Positions 36,835 through 47,097 of a stretch of 64,000 nucleotides of DNA are shown here, piece after piece (positions within the stretch are counted from its first letter, which is position 1; every line of letters starts with the position of its first letter). The notes under the pieces were generated by a model. The model saw nothing but the letters and a program-made list of their open reading frames with translations. It was not told the origin of the DNA and ran no database searches. The position numbers were made by a program, and so were the translations under genes. The stretch spans positions 1-64,000 of the forward strand of contig NZ_QLYY01000014.1 of the NCBI RefSeq assembly GCF_003350295.1, written 5' to 3'. The stretch is from Vibrio tetraodonis (GTDB taxonomy: Bacteria; Pseudomonadota; Gammaproteobacteria; Enterobacterales; Vibrionaceae).

Positions 36835-38460
36835 TTAGGCTGCTTCTACAACCTCTTCGTCTAAATCAAACGAAGCATCAATGAGCTTTTGGGTGTACGC
36901 ATTTTGTGGAGAGTGGAAGATCTCATCAGCGGTTCCTTGTTCCATCACTTCGCCTTTTTGCATGACTAAAACACGATCAGATAATGCTTTCACCACGCTT
37001 AGGTCATGGCTAATGAACAGAAAACCAATGTTGTGCTTTTTCTGGATATCTTTTAGTAAGTCAATAACAGTGAGCTGGACAGATCTGTCTAGCGCGGAAG
37101 TCGGCTCGTCTAACAAAATAAATGAAGGCTCTAAGATTAGCGCTCTCGCTATGGCGATACGCTGTCGTTGACCCCCTGAAAACTCATGTGGATAGCGGTT
37201 AATGGAATGAGGATCTAACCGAACTTCTTCAAGAGCTTGACGCGCCCGCTGCATGCGCTGCGAATGACTGAGTTGAGGTTGGTGTACTGTTAAACCTTCA
37301 GTGATGATATCACCTACTGTCATACGAGGGGACAATGAACCATAGGGGTCTTGAAAGACCATCTGAACGTCTTTTTTGAGGGCAAACCTTTCTTTATGAG
37401 AGAGTTCTGCCAAATTGTTGCCTTTGAAGGCAATATTACCCGTAGAAGGTAGAAGCCCGATAAGCGCTCGACCAAGAGTTGATTTCCCTGATCCTGATTC
37501 ACCTACGATACCAAGCGTTTCCCCTTGTTTTAGCTCTAGAGATATACCTTTAACCGCCTCGAAATATTGATTATAACTCGGAATAAAATGACTTTTAATG
37601 AGAAACTTAACTCGGATATCTTCAGCTTTAAGCAGTGGAGGGGCGCTGGGGTCAATAGGATCTTTACTGCCTTTAGGCACCGAATTAATCAGCATCTCGG
37701 TATATTCATGCTGTGGGTTGGCAAACAGCTCACTGCATTTGCCTTCTTCCACAACATCACCTTTACACATGACAATGACTCTGTCTGCCAAATGTTTTAC
37801 TACGCCGAGGTCATGGGTAATAAATAATATAGCCATACCCATCTTCGCTTGGATCTCTTTGATTAGATTAAGTACTTCGGCCTGAACGGTGACATCAAGT
37901 GCTGTGGTTGGTTCGTCAGCGATTAGAATATCTGGTTCATTGATAAGAGCCATGGCGATCATTATTCGTTGCAGCTGGCCACCGGAAAACTCATGAGGGT
38001 ATTTACTGTATGCTTGTTGTGGGCTGGGTAAGTGAACCAGATTAAATAGCTCCAATACTTTTTGTTTTGCTTGAGAGCGCGAGACAGGGCGATGGCACAT
38101 AATAGCCTCAGCAACTTGAATGCCTACTCGCATAAAGGGGTTAAGTGATGTCATGGGTTCTTGAAAAATCATACCAATACGGTCGCCACGTATGGTTTGC
38201 ATTGCTTTCTCTGGTAATGTTAATAATTGTTGGCCTTCAAACAAAATTTGCGACTTTTTATCGACAATGCCATTTTTAGGCAGTAGTTGCATTACAGCAT
38301 TGGTTGAAACGGACTTTCCGCTTCCAGACTCACCGACAATTGCGAGAGTTTCTCCTTGGAATAACTCGAAATTGACATTCTTAACTGCATCAACAATACC
38401 ATCATTGGTTGTAAAACTGACGGAGAGGTTTTTTACCTCGAGAATCGGTGTCTGTGACAT
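36835..38460 (-). CDS. ABC transporter ATP-binding protein with two ATPase domains, YejF-like (stand-alone)
   Basis: 541 residues made of two complete ATPase cassettes: GESGSGKSVS/EFSGGQLQRIMIAMAL/ILIADEPTTALD in the first half and GESGSGKSTL/EFSGGQRQRIAIARAL/ILLDEPTSALD in the second. This is the YejF/DppDF type that energises oligopeptide or microcin C uptake. It is a diverged paralogue of the YejF encoded at 49227 in this window but has no permease or binding-protein gene beside it. It may pair with permeases encoded elsewhere. A 161-residue TPR-like gene lies 24 bp upstream on the same strand. Confidence 0.88.
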   Translation of the reverse strand: MSQTPILEVKNLSVSFTTNDGIVDAVKNVNFELFQGETLAIVGESGSGKSVSTNAVMQLLPKNGIVDKKSQILFEGQQLLTLPEKAMQTIRGDRIGMIFQEPMTSLNPFMRVGIQVAEAIMCHRPVSRSQAKQKVLELFNLVHLPSPQQAYSKYPHEFSGGQLQRIMIAMALINEPDILIADEPTTALDVTVQAEVLNLIKEIQAKMGMAILFITHDLGVVKHLADRVIVMCKGDVVEEGKCSELFANPQHEYTEMLINSVPKGSKDPIDPSAPPLLKAEDIRVKFLIKSHFIPSYNQYFEAVKGISLELKQGETLGIVGESGSGKSTLGRALIGLLPSTGNIAFKGNNLAELSHKERFALKKDVQMVFQDPYGSLSPRMTVGDIITEGLTVHQPQLSHSQRMQRARQALEEVRLDPHSINRYPHEFSGGQRQRIAIARALILEPSFILLDEPTSALDRSVQLTVIDLLKDIQKKHNIGFLFISHDLSVVKALSDRVLVMQKGEVMEQGTADEIFHSPQNAYTQKLIDASFDLDEEVVEAA

Positions 38461-38484
38461 TTAAATTCCTTTTTAATTCATCTT

Positions 38485-38970
38485 TTAATGAAAGCTTTCC
38501 AAATCATTTCCATAGCTTTTCAAGCTGGAAAAATGATGGTGCGCTTTTTGGACATGCTCAAACTCTAGCATCCACTGCGCATTTCTTTGAGCACTGCAAA
38601 ATGCTCCCATATGGGACAAAAGATCGTTACAACTTTTGTCTAATATTGAATGAGTTGCTTCAATCAGTTCTGTGGGTTCGATAGATATAAACTGAAGCAA
38701 TCCATAACTTTGGTTGAGTAAGTCAAATGCACTTTGGTATTGACCCATTTTGTTCAATATTTCTGACTGTGATATTGCTGAGTCTCTCAAACTTCTGAGT
38801 AAGCAACCAAATTGACAGGGTTTTGTCTGTTCGTCTTTGACGGCGTTATGAATATGACTGGGCAGGTGAGTAAGAACCTGATCATATAAATTATGGGCTT
38901 CCGGCCAATGGCCTTGCTCCAACAATTGCTCTGCTTTTAAATAATTAGTCCAGCACTGTTGTAAGTCCAT
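38485..38970 (-). CDS. Hypothetical TPR-like protein (161 aa)
   Basis: 161 residues, mostly helical. The N-terminal repeat AEQLLEQGHWPEAHNLYDQVL is TPR-like, and a second helix pair (GQYQSAFDLLNQSYGLLQ) follows. It is rich in Cys (CW, CQFGCLL, CN, CSAQ) and His (KAHHHFSSL), with no signal peptide. It is upstream of and close to the stand-alone YejF-like gene on the same strand, so possibly its operon partner. No family was recognised with certainty. Confidence 0.75.
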   Translation of the reverse strand: MDLQQCWTNYLKAEQLLEQGHWPEAHNLYDQVLTHLPSHIHNAVKDEQTKPCQFGCLLRSLRDSAISQSEILNKMGQYQSAFDLLNQSYGLLQFISIEPTELIEATHSILDKSCNDLLSHMGAFCSAQRNAQWMLEFEHVQKAHHHFSSLKSYGNDLESFH

Positions 38971-39181
38971 ATTCGATTCACTCCACCAAAGTTATAACAG
39001 ATACTATTTAAATGTAATTTATTATCCATTGCAAATAATTATCATTTAGTTGTGTGCGGCAACTTATTGGTTGATATTTGACCACTTAAACTCTGATCGT
39101 ACCTAAGTCACTAAAATATAAATAAAACTGGCCTACACTTGGAACTTATAGAGCGAAAATATAACGATAAGGAAAATAGAG

Positions 39182-41542
39182 ATGGCAATTCAAAGGCTTG
39201 AATCAAGTCAGCTGTATCACGCTGCGCAGCTAGCAATGCTGCCATGCAAGTCGACGAAAGAGCTGGCTCCTATTGATGAAATTGTTGGCCAAGAGCGCGC
39301 GCAGAAAGCGGTAGAGTTTGCGATGTCCATTAAAGAAAAGGGCTACAACATCTATGCTATTGGCCAAAACGGCTTGGGCAAGCGTACCATGATTTTGCGC
39401 TATTTAAACCGTCACCGACATGATGTAAAAGCGCTATATGATTGGTGCTATGTTGCTAACTTTGAAGATACTCGAACGCCTAAAGTACTTGCATTACCGA
39501 GAGGTATTGGTAGCCAACTTAAGCAAGACATTGAGAAGCTAATGTCTAAGCTAGTCAATGCCATGCCTTTAGCTTTCGACAATGAGCTCTATTACAGTCG
39601 TGCTGACAAACTAAAAAATCAGTTGGCTCAAAAACAAGAAGCTGAACTAGCTGCCATCACTAAAGATGCGAAAGCCAAGGGAATTAGCTTAACCATAACC
39701 ACCCAAGGTGACTATCAATTCGTTGCTATGGATGGGGATGAAATGCATACCGAAGAGTCATTTGAGGAGCTAACAAAAAAGGAACAAGAGTATTTTGGAT
39801 CTACCATCGATGAACTTGAAATCAAGTTGCGGGATATGGTTCGCCAGCTTACTGAGTGGGAAGAAGCCTACAGTGAGAAAATCAAAAAACTTAATGATGA
39901 TGTGACTCTTGATGTTATTACTCACTTTATAAAACAGTTGAAGAAAGACTACTCAGGCTATCCGACAATTAAAACCTATTTAACCGAATTACAACAGGAT
40001 ATTGTTGATAATGCCGATATTTTTCTTGAGCAGAGTGGCGAGCAGGCAGAAGTAGCAACCGCCTCATTAGATAAAAAACTTCCCAGACGCTACAAAGTTA
40101 ACGTTCTTGTAAGCCGTAAAACAGATGACTTTCCGATTGTTGTTGAAGAAAATCCGAATTATCACAGTTTATTCGGTTATATCGAGACGGCGACGTTTAA
40201 AGGAACGGTATTTACGGACTTTTCACTGATCCGCCCAGGTAGCTTGCATAAAGCGAACGGCGGTGTGTTGATGATGGATGCACAGAAAGTGTTGGAGCAG
40301 CCTTATGTTTGGGACGGGCTAAAACGAGCGCTGAGAGCGAGAAAACTGAGCTTTACGTCACTTGAAAAAGAAGTCACCTTGACTGGTACAGTGTCACTTG
40401 ATCCCGAAGCTATACCGCTTGATGTGAAAATAATTTTATTTGGTGATTATCGTACTTATCAACTTCTGCAACACTATGATCCAGAGTTTAGCGAGTTATT
40501 CCGTGTGACGGCCGACTTTGAAGACGAAATGGTTCGCAGTCCAGAATCTGAGTTGCAATATGCTCGCTTTATCTCAAGTGTGGTTAACGATAACAATATG
40601 CTGCATTGTGATAAAAAGGCGATTGCGCGAATTATTGAACATAGTTGCCGATTATCTGGGGATCAGACTAAGTTATCTTTACATTCAGCCAATATCGCTA
40701 ATCTTCTCAGAGAGTCAAATTATGTCGCTCGCCAAGCAAACTCGAATATGATTCGAGCGAGTCATGTTGAGGAAGCACTGGCAAATCAGGAGCTTAGAGT
40801 TAGCCGCTTAAAAGATAGTGTGATGGAAGGTTTTATCAACGGAACCACGCTACTTCAGACACACGGCCATTCAGTAGGGCAAGTCAATGCGCTTTCGGTG
40901 TTAAGCACCAGTGAATATATGTTTGGAGCGCCTAACCGAATCACTGCGACGACATGCTATGGAGACGGTGAGGTGATAGATATCGAACGCAGCGTCGACT
41001 TGGGAGGAAGTATCCACTCAAAAGGGGTTATGATACTCACAGCTTACCTCTCTTCGGTGTTTGGCAAAACCGCAAAAGTACCGCTTAAAACCACTATAAC
41101 TTTCGAGCAATCATACGGTGGTGTGGATGGCGATAGCGCGAGCATGGCCGAATTTTGTGCAGTAGTATCTGCGTTCTCACGCCAACCTAATTGCCAGAGC
41201 ATTGCTATTACAGGTTCTATGAATCAGTTTGGCCAAGCTCAGCCGATTGGGGGGGTGAATGAAAAAATAGAAGGCTTTTATGATGTTTGTGGGATTAAAG
41301 GTCGCAACGATAATCAGGGGGTGATTATTCCTAGGGCGAATATGCATAATCTGATGCTAAGGCCAGATGTTGTTAAAGCTGTCGAACGTGGTGATTTTCA
41401 TATATGGGCGATTGATCACGTAACAGAAGCCATTGAACTGTTCATGGGCAGGCCAGCTGGAGAGCCTAGTGATGAAGGTAGTTACCCAATCGATACTATA
41501 TTTGGTATTGCCCAAGCGAAATTAAACGCTTTAAGAAAATAA
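39182..41542 (+). CDS. LonB-like ATP-dependent protease (YcbZ type)
   Basis: 786 residues. An N-terminal AAA-like region has Walker A GQNGLGKRT at 61-69; the middle carries a long charged helical insertion (~130-290); the AAA part resumes with VLMMDAQKVLEQPYVWDGLKRAL. The C-terminal Lon protease domain has catalytic Ser652 (GDSAS) and Lys695 (GGVNEKIEG), 43 residues apart as in E. coli Lon. It lacks the LonA substrate-binding N-domain, as in the LonB/YcbZ group whose targets are poorly defined. ATAAGGAAAATAG gives its ribosome site. It faces ldhA across a shared hairpin. Confidence 0.9.
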   Translation: MAIQRLESSQLYHAAQLAMLPCKSTKELAPIDEIVGQERAQKAVEFAMSIKEKGYNIYAIGQNGLGKRTMILRYLNRHRHDVKALYDWCYVANFEDTRTPKVLALPRGIGSQLKQDIEKLMSKLVNAMPLAFDNELYYSRADKLKNQLAQKQEAELAAITKDAKAKGISLTITTQGDYQFVAMDGDEMHTEESFEELTKKEQEYFGSTIDELEIKLRDMVRQLTEWEEAYSEKIKKLNDDVTLDVITHFIKQLKKDYSGYPTIKTYLTELQQDIVDNADIFLEQSGEQAEVATASLDKKLPRRYKVNVLVSRKTDDFPIVVEENPNYHSLFGYIETATFKGTVFTDFSLIRPGSLHKANGGVLMMDAQKVLEQPYVWDGLKRALRARKLSFTSLEKEVTLTGTVSLDPEAIPLDVKIILFGDYRTYQLLQHYDPEFSELFRVTADFEDEMVRSPESELQYARFISSVVNDNNMLHCDKKAIARIIEHSCRLSGDQTKLSLHSANIANLLRESNYVARQANSNMIRASHVEEALANQELRVSRLKDSVMEGFINGTTLLQTHGHSVGQVNALSVLSTSEYMFGAPNRITATTCYGDGEVIDIERSVDLGGSIHSKGVMILTAYLSSVFGKTAKVPLKTTITFEQSYGGVDGDSASMAEFCAVVSAFSRQPNCQSIAITGSMNQFGQAQPIGGVNEKIEGFYDVCGIKGRNDNQGVIIPRANMHNLMLRPDVVKAVERGDFHIWAIDHVTEAIELFMGRPAGEPSDEGSYPIDTIFGIAQAKLNALRK

Positions 41543-41551
41543 CTAGGTTAG

Positions 41552-41588
41552 CTTGTGGTGGGCCTTCGGTAAGAAAGCCCACAACAAG
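41552..41588. terminator. Convergent hairpin between the Lon-like gene and ldhA
   Basis: CTTGTGGTGGGC pairs with GCCCACAACAAG (11 of 12 pairs) around a 13-nt loop between two converging genes. No clean T-run is present, so it may be only a weak terminator or mRNA end-stabiliser. Confidence 0.5.
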
Positions 41589-41589
41589 A

Positions 41590-42585
41590 TCAGTCTATCA
41601 ACTCATTTCCCGATTTAAGTTTGTGGTGAAAAGCATCAATGTTACCTAAAGTAGTATCTGCAATATTGCCGAGAGCCTCATTGGTGAGAAAGGCTTGATG
41701 GCCAGTAAATAGAACGTTATGACATGCTGAGAGGCGACGAAAAACATCATCAACAATGATGTCGTTGGATTTATCCCGAAAAAACAAGTCTTTTTCATTC
41801 TCATACACATCCAAACCGAGTGCGCCGATTCTGCCCGTTTTTAGAGCTTCAATAGCGGCTGCGGCATCTAATAAGCCGCCTCGACTTGTGTTAATGATCA
41901 TTACGCCATCTTTCATTTTGTCGAAAGCGGTCTTATCTAAAAGGTGGTAGTTTTCATCCGACATAGGGCAATGAAGCGTGACGACGTCACTTTTTTCAAA
42001 CACTTCATCTTTACTACAATATGTCGCGCCTAGTTTTAGTGCTAATGGGTTTTCGAAAGGATCGTAACAGAGTATATTCATTCCCAGCCCCTTAAGAATG
42101 CGCATTGTAGCTATACCTATTTTGCCAGTCCCAATAACCCCAACCGTTTTTTGGTGGAAGTTGAATCCAACGAGTCCTTCGAGTGAAAAATTGGCATCGC
42201 GAGTACGTTGATATGCTTTGTGGAAACGTCGGTTAAGGGACATCATTAAGCCGACGGTGTGTTCGGCCACCGACTCAGGAGAGTATGCTGGTACTCTGAC
42301 TACTTGAATACCGAGGTTCTTAGCTGTTTCTAAGTCGACTCGATCAAAGCCAGCACATCGCATTGAGATGAGTTGAACACCTTGTAATGACAACTCATTT
42401 AAGACTGGAGCAGACAAGTCGTCGTTTACAAAAGCACAAACGACTTTACATCCATGAGCCATTTTTGCGGTTTTTTTAGTGAGCGGAAAATCATGAAAAT
42501 GCAGTTCAAAGCCAAATGGCTTGTTGGCTCTGTTGAAAGACACTTCGTCATACGACTTAGCGCTGAATAGGGCGACATCTAACAT
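41590..42585 (-). CDS. ldhA: Fermentative D-lactate dehydrogenase
   Basis: 331 residues from the ATG at 42585, which has AGAGGT upstream; the frame extends seven more codons but those overlap the ribosome site. Close to E. coli LdhA: FGFELHFHDFPLT, SMRCAGFDRVDL, the NAD-binding GVIGTGKIGIATM, Arg in INTSRGGLLD, Glu in DVYENEKDLFF and catalytic His in VLFTGHQAFLT. It reduces pyruvate to D-lactate with NADH during fermentation. It is unrelated in fold to the respiratory LldD encoded 8 kb away. Confidence 0.94.
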   Translation of the reverse strand: MLDVALFSAKSYDEVSFNRANKPFGFELHFHDFPLTKKTAKMAHGCKVVCAFVNDDLSAPVLNELSLQGVQLISMRCAGFDRVDLETAKNLGIQVVRVPAYSPESVAEHTVGLMMSLNRRFHKAYQRTRDANFSLEGLVGFNFHQKTVGVIGTGKIGIATMRILKGLGMNILCYDPFENPLALKLGATYCSKDEVFEKSDVVTLHCPMSDENYHLLDKTAFDKMKDGVMIINTSRGGLLDAAAAIEALKTGRIGALGLDVYENEKDLFFRDKSNDIIVDDVFRRLSACHNVLFTGHQAFLTNEALGNIADTTLGNIDAFHHKLKSGNELID

Positions 42586-42903
42586 ATGGACCTCTAAAGT
42601 TTTCAATGAGGAAAAATCTAGTCATATTGAAGCGCGAAAATATTAAAAGTTAAAGTAATTATTATCGATAAAAGGTTAACCTTATTCTCAATAAAAGCCT
42701 TTTTTACACTTATAGTTGCAGTGTTATTTTTATTATTAAGCCCGGGCGCGTATAAATTCCGCCCAAATTCTCCATCAACATCATAATTTACTGCTAAATT
42801 ATTAGAGACAAAATAAATAGCTCTTGGCTTAATTATCATTAGGTTAGGTGGGTGTTGTAGCTAGGCGCTGAAAGTATCTATTTTCTGGCTAGGGTATATA
42901 AAC
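42586..42903. promoter_or_regulatory. Divergent promoter region between ldhA and the chemoreceptor gene
   Basis: A 318-bp AT-rich spacer that must hold both divergent promoters. I see no convincing small gene; a minus-strand frame in it has no ribosome site or recognisable product. An AATTATCATTAG stretch near 42833 is only a weak Fur-box half-match. Confidence 0.45.
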
Positions 42904-44541
42904 ATGATCACAAAGAAGCTATCCGAGGTGTCTATTGCGACACGGGCATGGTCCATATTAGGTCTATTTGCCATTGGGCTGCTGGCTAACACAGTTCTTA
43001 ATATTGATAAATCTCGTGAACACATGCGAGAAAACTACGAACGTGGAGTATCGACACTGGTTGAGGCTGCTTCTGGTGTTGCAAAGCATAACTACCAACA
43101 ATATAAATCTGGCCTTATTTCAGAAAGTGAGGCGCAATCTCGCACGTTAAAGACAATATCGGCGATGAAATTTGATGGCAACAACTATGTTTTTGTCGTT
43201 AGTCGAGAAGGTTTACAACTTGCTTCTGGCGTTGAGTCATTAATCGGTAAGAACATCATCGGGCTTCAAGATAGTACAGGACGCTACTTTGTTCAGGACC
43301 TGTATACACTTGCTCAAAATGGCGGTGGTTTTGTTGATTACTACTGGAAAAATCCTGATTCGACCACAGCAGATCTCAAAACAAGCTATGCGCTCATTTT
43401 TCAACCATGGAGTTGGATGATTGGCTCTGGAATGAATATGCTTGCTTTAAAAGAGGATACACGGAGTTCTGAGGTAGCCTCAATCAGTTACGCTATAGGT
43501 ATTTTAATTTTATTGTCGGTGGTGATAGGTTTCTTTATTAAAACCATTACTACACCACTCAATCGTACTGTAAATGCAATGAAAACTTTATCTAAAGGTG
43601 AAGGTGACTTAACTCAGCGTTTAGAAGAGGAAGGCAGTAGAGAACTGGTAGATTTGGCTCGTTACTTCAACCAATTTGTTCAATCAGTTCAGAATATTAT
43701 GCTCAATATCAGTGATGCGGGTAGTGAAGTATCTAGTGCTGCAGGTCAGCTATCTAGATCGGCACTGCATATTGATCACAGTCTTAACCAGCAGCAAAGC
43801 GATGTCGAAACATTAGCGAGCGCAATGACTGAAATGTTGGCAACCGTTGAGGAAGTAGCGGCGCGAACAGTAGAAGCCAATGATGCAAGTCGTATGGCAG
43901 CAAAAGAAGCGAACCATAGTCACGAGATCATCAATAAAAATGTTGGTGGTGCTAATGAACTTGCTGGTGAAATACAGTCTGCCAGTCAAGTTGTACAGCA
44001 GTTGGCATCCGATGCTCGTAATGTTGATACCGTTTTAGAAGTGATTCGCGGTGTAGCTGAACAAACCAATCTATTGGCACTCAATGCAGCCATTGAAGCA
44101 GCGAGGGCAGGGGAACAAGGTCGTGGTTTTGCTGTAGTTGCAGATGAAGTGAGAAGTTTGTCGCTAAGAACACATGAATCAACGCTTGAAATTCAAAACA
44201 TTGTAGAGAAGCTTCAATTAGGCGCCGAGAATGTTGTCAAAGTGATGGACCATGGGACAGAGAAAGCAACCAATGCTTCTGAGTTGTCGAGTCAAGCAGG
44301 AGTAGCAATTAGTAAGATTAACCAAGAAGTTCACACCATAGAGGAAATGAACCAACACATTGCTACGGCGGCTGAAGAACAGACACTTACTGTTAATGAG
44401 ATGAACCGAAATATGGTAAGCCTGAATGATATGGCATCTTCTGTATCAGCAGAATCGGCTCAGATGGCAAGTGCCAGTACTGAACTTGATCGTGTGTCCG
44501 ATAATTTAATCTCTATGATTCATCGCTTTAAGCTTGCTTAG
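42904..44541 (+). CDS. Methyl-accepting chemotaxis protein with Cache sensor domain
   Basis: 545 residues. TM1 at ~15-32 ([18 protein letters not shown]), a single-Cache-type periplasmic domain ~33-190 ([32 protein letters not shown]), TM2 ~193-215, a HAMP ([25 protein letters not shown]), then a long methyl-accepting coiled coil with the signalling hairpin [39 protein letters not shown]. Cache domains of this kind often bind small carboxylates or amino acids. It is divergent from ldhA. No CheB/CheR pentapeptide tether is seen at the C-terminus (ends HRFKLA). Confidence 0.93.
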   Translation: MITKKLSEVSIATRAWSILGLFAIGLLANTVLNIDKSREHMRENYERGVSTLVEAASGVAKHNYQQYKSGLISESEAQSRTLKTISAMKFDGNNYVFVVSREGLQLASGVESLIGKNIIGLQDSTGRYFVQDLYTLAQNGGGFVDYYWKNPDSTTADLKTSYALIFQPWSWMIGSGMNMLALKEDTRSSEVASISYAIGILILLSVVIGFFIKTITTPLNRTVNAMKTLSKGEGDLTQRLEEEGSRELVDLARYFNQFVQSVQNIMLNISDAGSEVSSAAGQLSRSALHIDHSLNQQQSDVETLASAMTEMLATVEEVAARTVEANDASRMAAKEANHSHEIINKNVGGANELAGEIQSASQVVQQLASDARNVDTVLEVIRGVAEQTNLLALNAAIEAARAGEQGRGFAVVADEVRSLSLRTHESTLEIQNIVEKLQLGAENVVKVMDHGTEKATNASELSSQAGVAISKINQEVHTIEEMNQHIATAAEEQTLTVNEMNRNMVSLNDMASSVSAESAQMASASTELDRVSDNLISMIHRFKLA

Positions 44542-44601
44542 ATTGAGGCCCTAAGCTGATGTGGTAGAATCGACTTAGTTCGAACCTAGATTAATTTATT
44601 G

Positions 44602-45120
44602 ATGAGACAATTAAAAACATCTATACATCCCGATATTAACCACTTGGATCACAAAGCTATCATTCAAAGGAAAGCGGCGAGAGCCATAGTGGTTAATGGA
44701 GAGAAAATTCTACTGCTATATACACAGCGTTATCATGATTACTCCATTCCCGGTGGTGGAATTGATGATGGAGAAGACATTATTGCGGGTTTGGTGAGAG
44801 AGTTAACAGAAGAAACCGGTGCTCGAAATATTCGTAGCATCAAGCCTTTTGGTATTTATGAAGAATTTCGACCATGGTACAAGCCAGAAGCCGATGTTAT
44901 TCACATGCATTCCTACTGTTATACCTGCAAGGTTGATCTCGATCTTGGAAAACCTTCCTATGAAGATTACGAAATAAAAAACGGGATGACAGCCATGTGG
45001 GTCAATATTCATAAGGCGATTGAACATAACGAAAAAACCATGACTAGCAGTCCTAAAAAAGGTATGAGCATTGAGCGTGAAACCTACCTTTTACACCTCA
45101 TTGCCAAGGAAATGATGTAG
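44602..45120 (+). CDS. Nudix hydrolase
   Basis: 172 residues from the ATG at 44602. The Nudix box GGIDDGEDIIAGLVRELTEETG conforms to GX5EX7REUXEEXGU, so the Mg2+-binding pyrophosphatase site is intact. The substrate would be a nucleoside diphosphate linked to another moiety; it cannot be read from sequence. A stand-alone gene with a weak ribosome site. Confidence 0.9.
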   Translation: MRQLKTSIHPDINHLDHKAIIQRKAARAIVVNGEKILLLYTQRYHDYSIPGGGIDDGEDIIAGLVRELTEETGARNIRSIKPFGIYEEFRPWYKPEADVIHMHSYCYTCKVDLDLGKPSYEDYEIKNGMTAMWVNIHKAIEHNEKTMTSSPKKGMSIERETYLLHLIAKEMM

Positions 45121-45243
45121 TACACATGTTTTTTTTGACATGATTAATAGTTGGCGTTGCGGCACATTTTTGTTGCGAACATTTCTCCGGCTGTAGTATA
45201 AGTGCCTATACTTATCTAAGTAACTGAATTAATAGTATACTTA

Positions 45244-47082
45244 ATGTTGGGAAGAATACTGTCTATGATGCCAATACGCCGCATTCTCTTAGGAGCTCTA
45301 CTTGTTAGCGTAAGCTCTATCGTACAAGCTAAAGTCATTGAATCAACCAACTTAGTAGGATTCGGTAAAGCCAAGTACCCAGATGGCTTTACTCATTTTG
45401 ATTATGTTAATCCTAACGCGCCTAAATATGGCAAGGTTACCTACGGCCAGGTAGGAACATATGATAACTTCAATCGCTATGCATCAAGAGGTGTTGCTGC
45501 TGCCGCAACAGGCGAACTCTATGATTCTTTAATGTACTCTCCCAGTGATGAAATCGATGCTTATTATCCCCTAATCGCTCAAAGAGTCCGATATTCAGAT
45601 GATTACACTTGGCTTGAGCTAGATATTAACCCCAAAGCCCGCTTTCATGATGGAGAACCAATTACCGCCGACGATGTCGCTTTTACTTTTGAGAAATTTA
45701 TGACAGAGGGAGTCCCTCAGTATCGAGCTTACTATAAAGATATCAAGTCTGTTAAGGCAAAGAATAAGCACACAGTTCGGATAGAAATGGCAACGCCAAA
45801 CAGGGAGAAACTTTTTAGTTTTGCTCAATCTACACCGGTACTGCCAGAACATTTTTGGAAAGATAAGTCTTTTTCAGAACCCATATCCACGCCGCCAGTG
45901 GGCAGCTCAGCCTATAAAATCATCGATCATAAAACTGGGCAGAGTGTCACTTATGGATTAGTGGAAGATTATTGGGCGAAGGATCTTCCTGTCAATATTG
46001 GGCGACACAACTTTAAGCAGATTCAGTACGATTATTATCGAGATGATACTGTTATGCTGGAAGCATTTAAAGCGGGTGAGTTTGATTTTCGTCTAGAGAC
46101 ATCGGCAAAGTACTGGGCTAACTCCTACACAGGAAAAAACTTTGATAAAGGTTTTATTACTAAAGAGGAAATTCCCCATCAAAAGCCCGAAGGTACGGCT
46201 GGATTTGTTTTTAATACTCAAAGGGAAATATTTAAAGATCCGCTAGTGCGAGAAGCTCTTAGTTATGCAATGGACTTTGAGTGGATGAACAAGAACATGT
46301 TCTATGGTCAATACTCTAGAACCCGCAGCTATTTTCAAAATACAGATTATGAGGCAAAGGGGTTACCCAGTGAGCAAGAGCGTAAAGTTTTAGAGCGGTT
46401 TAAAAATCAAATTCCTCCACGGGCACTTACACATGAATTTGAACCGCCTAAGACAGATGGCTCTGGACGAATTCGAGCTCAGATGAGAGTCGCTTTCAAA
46501 CTGTTGAAAGAAGCTGGTTGGGAGCTAAAAGATAAAGTACTTACTAACACTAAGACAGGTGAAGCGTTTCGTTTTGAGTTAATGATTTATAGCCCGACCG
46601 ATGAACGAATTGCGATACCCGTTCAAAAGAACATGAAGCGAATGGGTATTGAGATGAAAATTCGCACTATTGACACTACGCAATACACAAAGCGATTAAG
46701 AGACAGAGACTTTGACATGATCTCCAGAGGGTATTCGGCTAACCCATACCCGAGCCCAAACTTGATGATTATATGGAATTCAAACTATATCGACTCTACT
46801 TATAATTTTGCAGGAGTTATGGATCCTGTTGTGGATAGCTTGACAATGGAAATTGCTCAAAAGCAGCAAGATCCGGATGCTTTGCTTGCACTCGGTCGCG
46901 CATTGGATCGAGTCCTACAGTGGAACTTTTATATTATTCCACAATGGTACGTAAGTAAGTACAGAGTGGCTATGTGGGATAAGTTTGATCGCCCGACTAC
47001 TTTGCCTAAGTACGACCTAGGCATTGATACTTGGTGGATATCGAAAGAGAAAGCTGCGAAATTGCCGGAAAAACGTCGTTAG
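45244..47082 (+). CDS. yejA: Oligopeptide/microcin C ABC transporter periplasmic binding protein
   Basis: 612 residues with a signal peptide (RRILLGALLVSVSSIVQA). SBP_bac_5 (peptide/nickel binding) type: FDYVNPNAPKYGKVTYGQVGTYDNFNRYASRG is characteristic of YejA, and the whole length matches. It captures short peptides, and in E. coli the microcin C heptapeptide-nucleotide. The start is either 45244 or the ATG at 45265. It is the first gene of a tight yejABEF operon (15-bp gap to yejB). Confidence 0.93.
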   Translation: MLGRILSMMPIRRILLGALLVSVSSIVQAKVIESTNLVGFGKAKYPDGFTHFDYVNPNAPKYGKVTYGQVGTYDNFNRYASRGVAAAATGELYDSLMYSPSDEIDAYYPLIAQRVRYSDDYTWLELDINPKARFHDGEPITADDVAFTFEKFMTEGVPQYRAYYKDIKSVKAKNKHTVRIEMATPNREKLFSFAQSTPVLPEHFWKDKSFSEPISTPPVGSSAYKIIDHKTGQSVTYGLVEDYWAKDLPVNIGRHNFKQIQYDYYRDDTVMLEAFKAGEFDFRLETSAKYWANSYTGKNFDKGFITKEEIPHQKPEGTAGFVFNTQREIFKDPLVREALSYAMDFEWMNKNMFYGQYSRTRSYFQNTDYEAKGLPSEQERKVLERFKNQIPPRALTHEFEPPKTDGSGRIRAQMRVAFKLLKEAGWELKDKVLTNTKTGEAFRFELMIYSPTDERIAIPVQKNMKRMGIEMKIRTIDTTQYTKRLRDRDFDMISRGYSANPYPSPNLMIIWNSNYIDSTYNFAGVMDPVVDSLTMEIAQKQQDPDALLALGRALDRVLQWNFYIIPQWYVSKYRVAMWDKFDRPTTLPKYDLGIDTWWISKEKAAKLPEKRR

Positions 47083-47097
47083 CAAAGAGGGTGAAGC

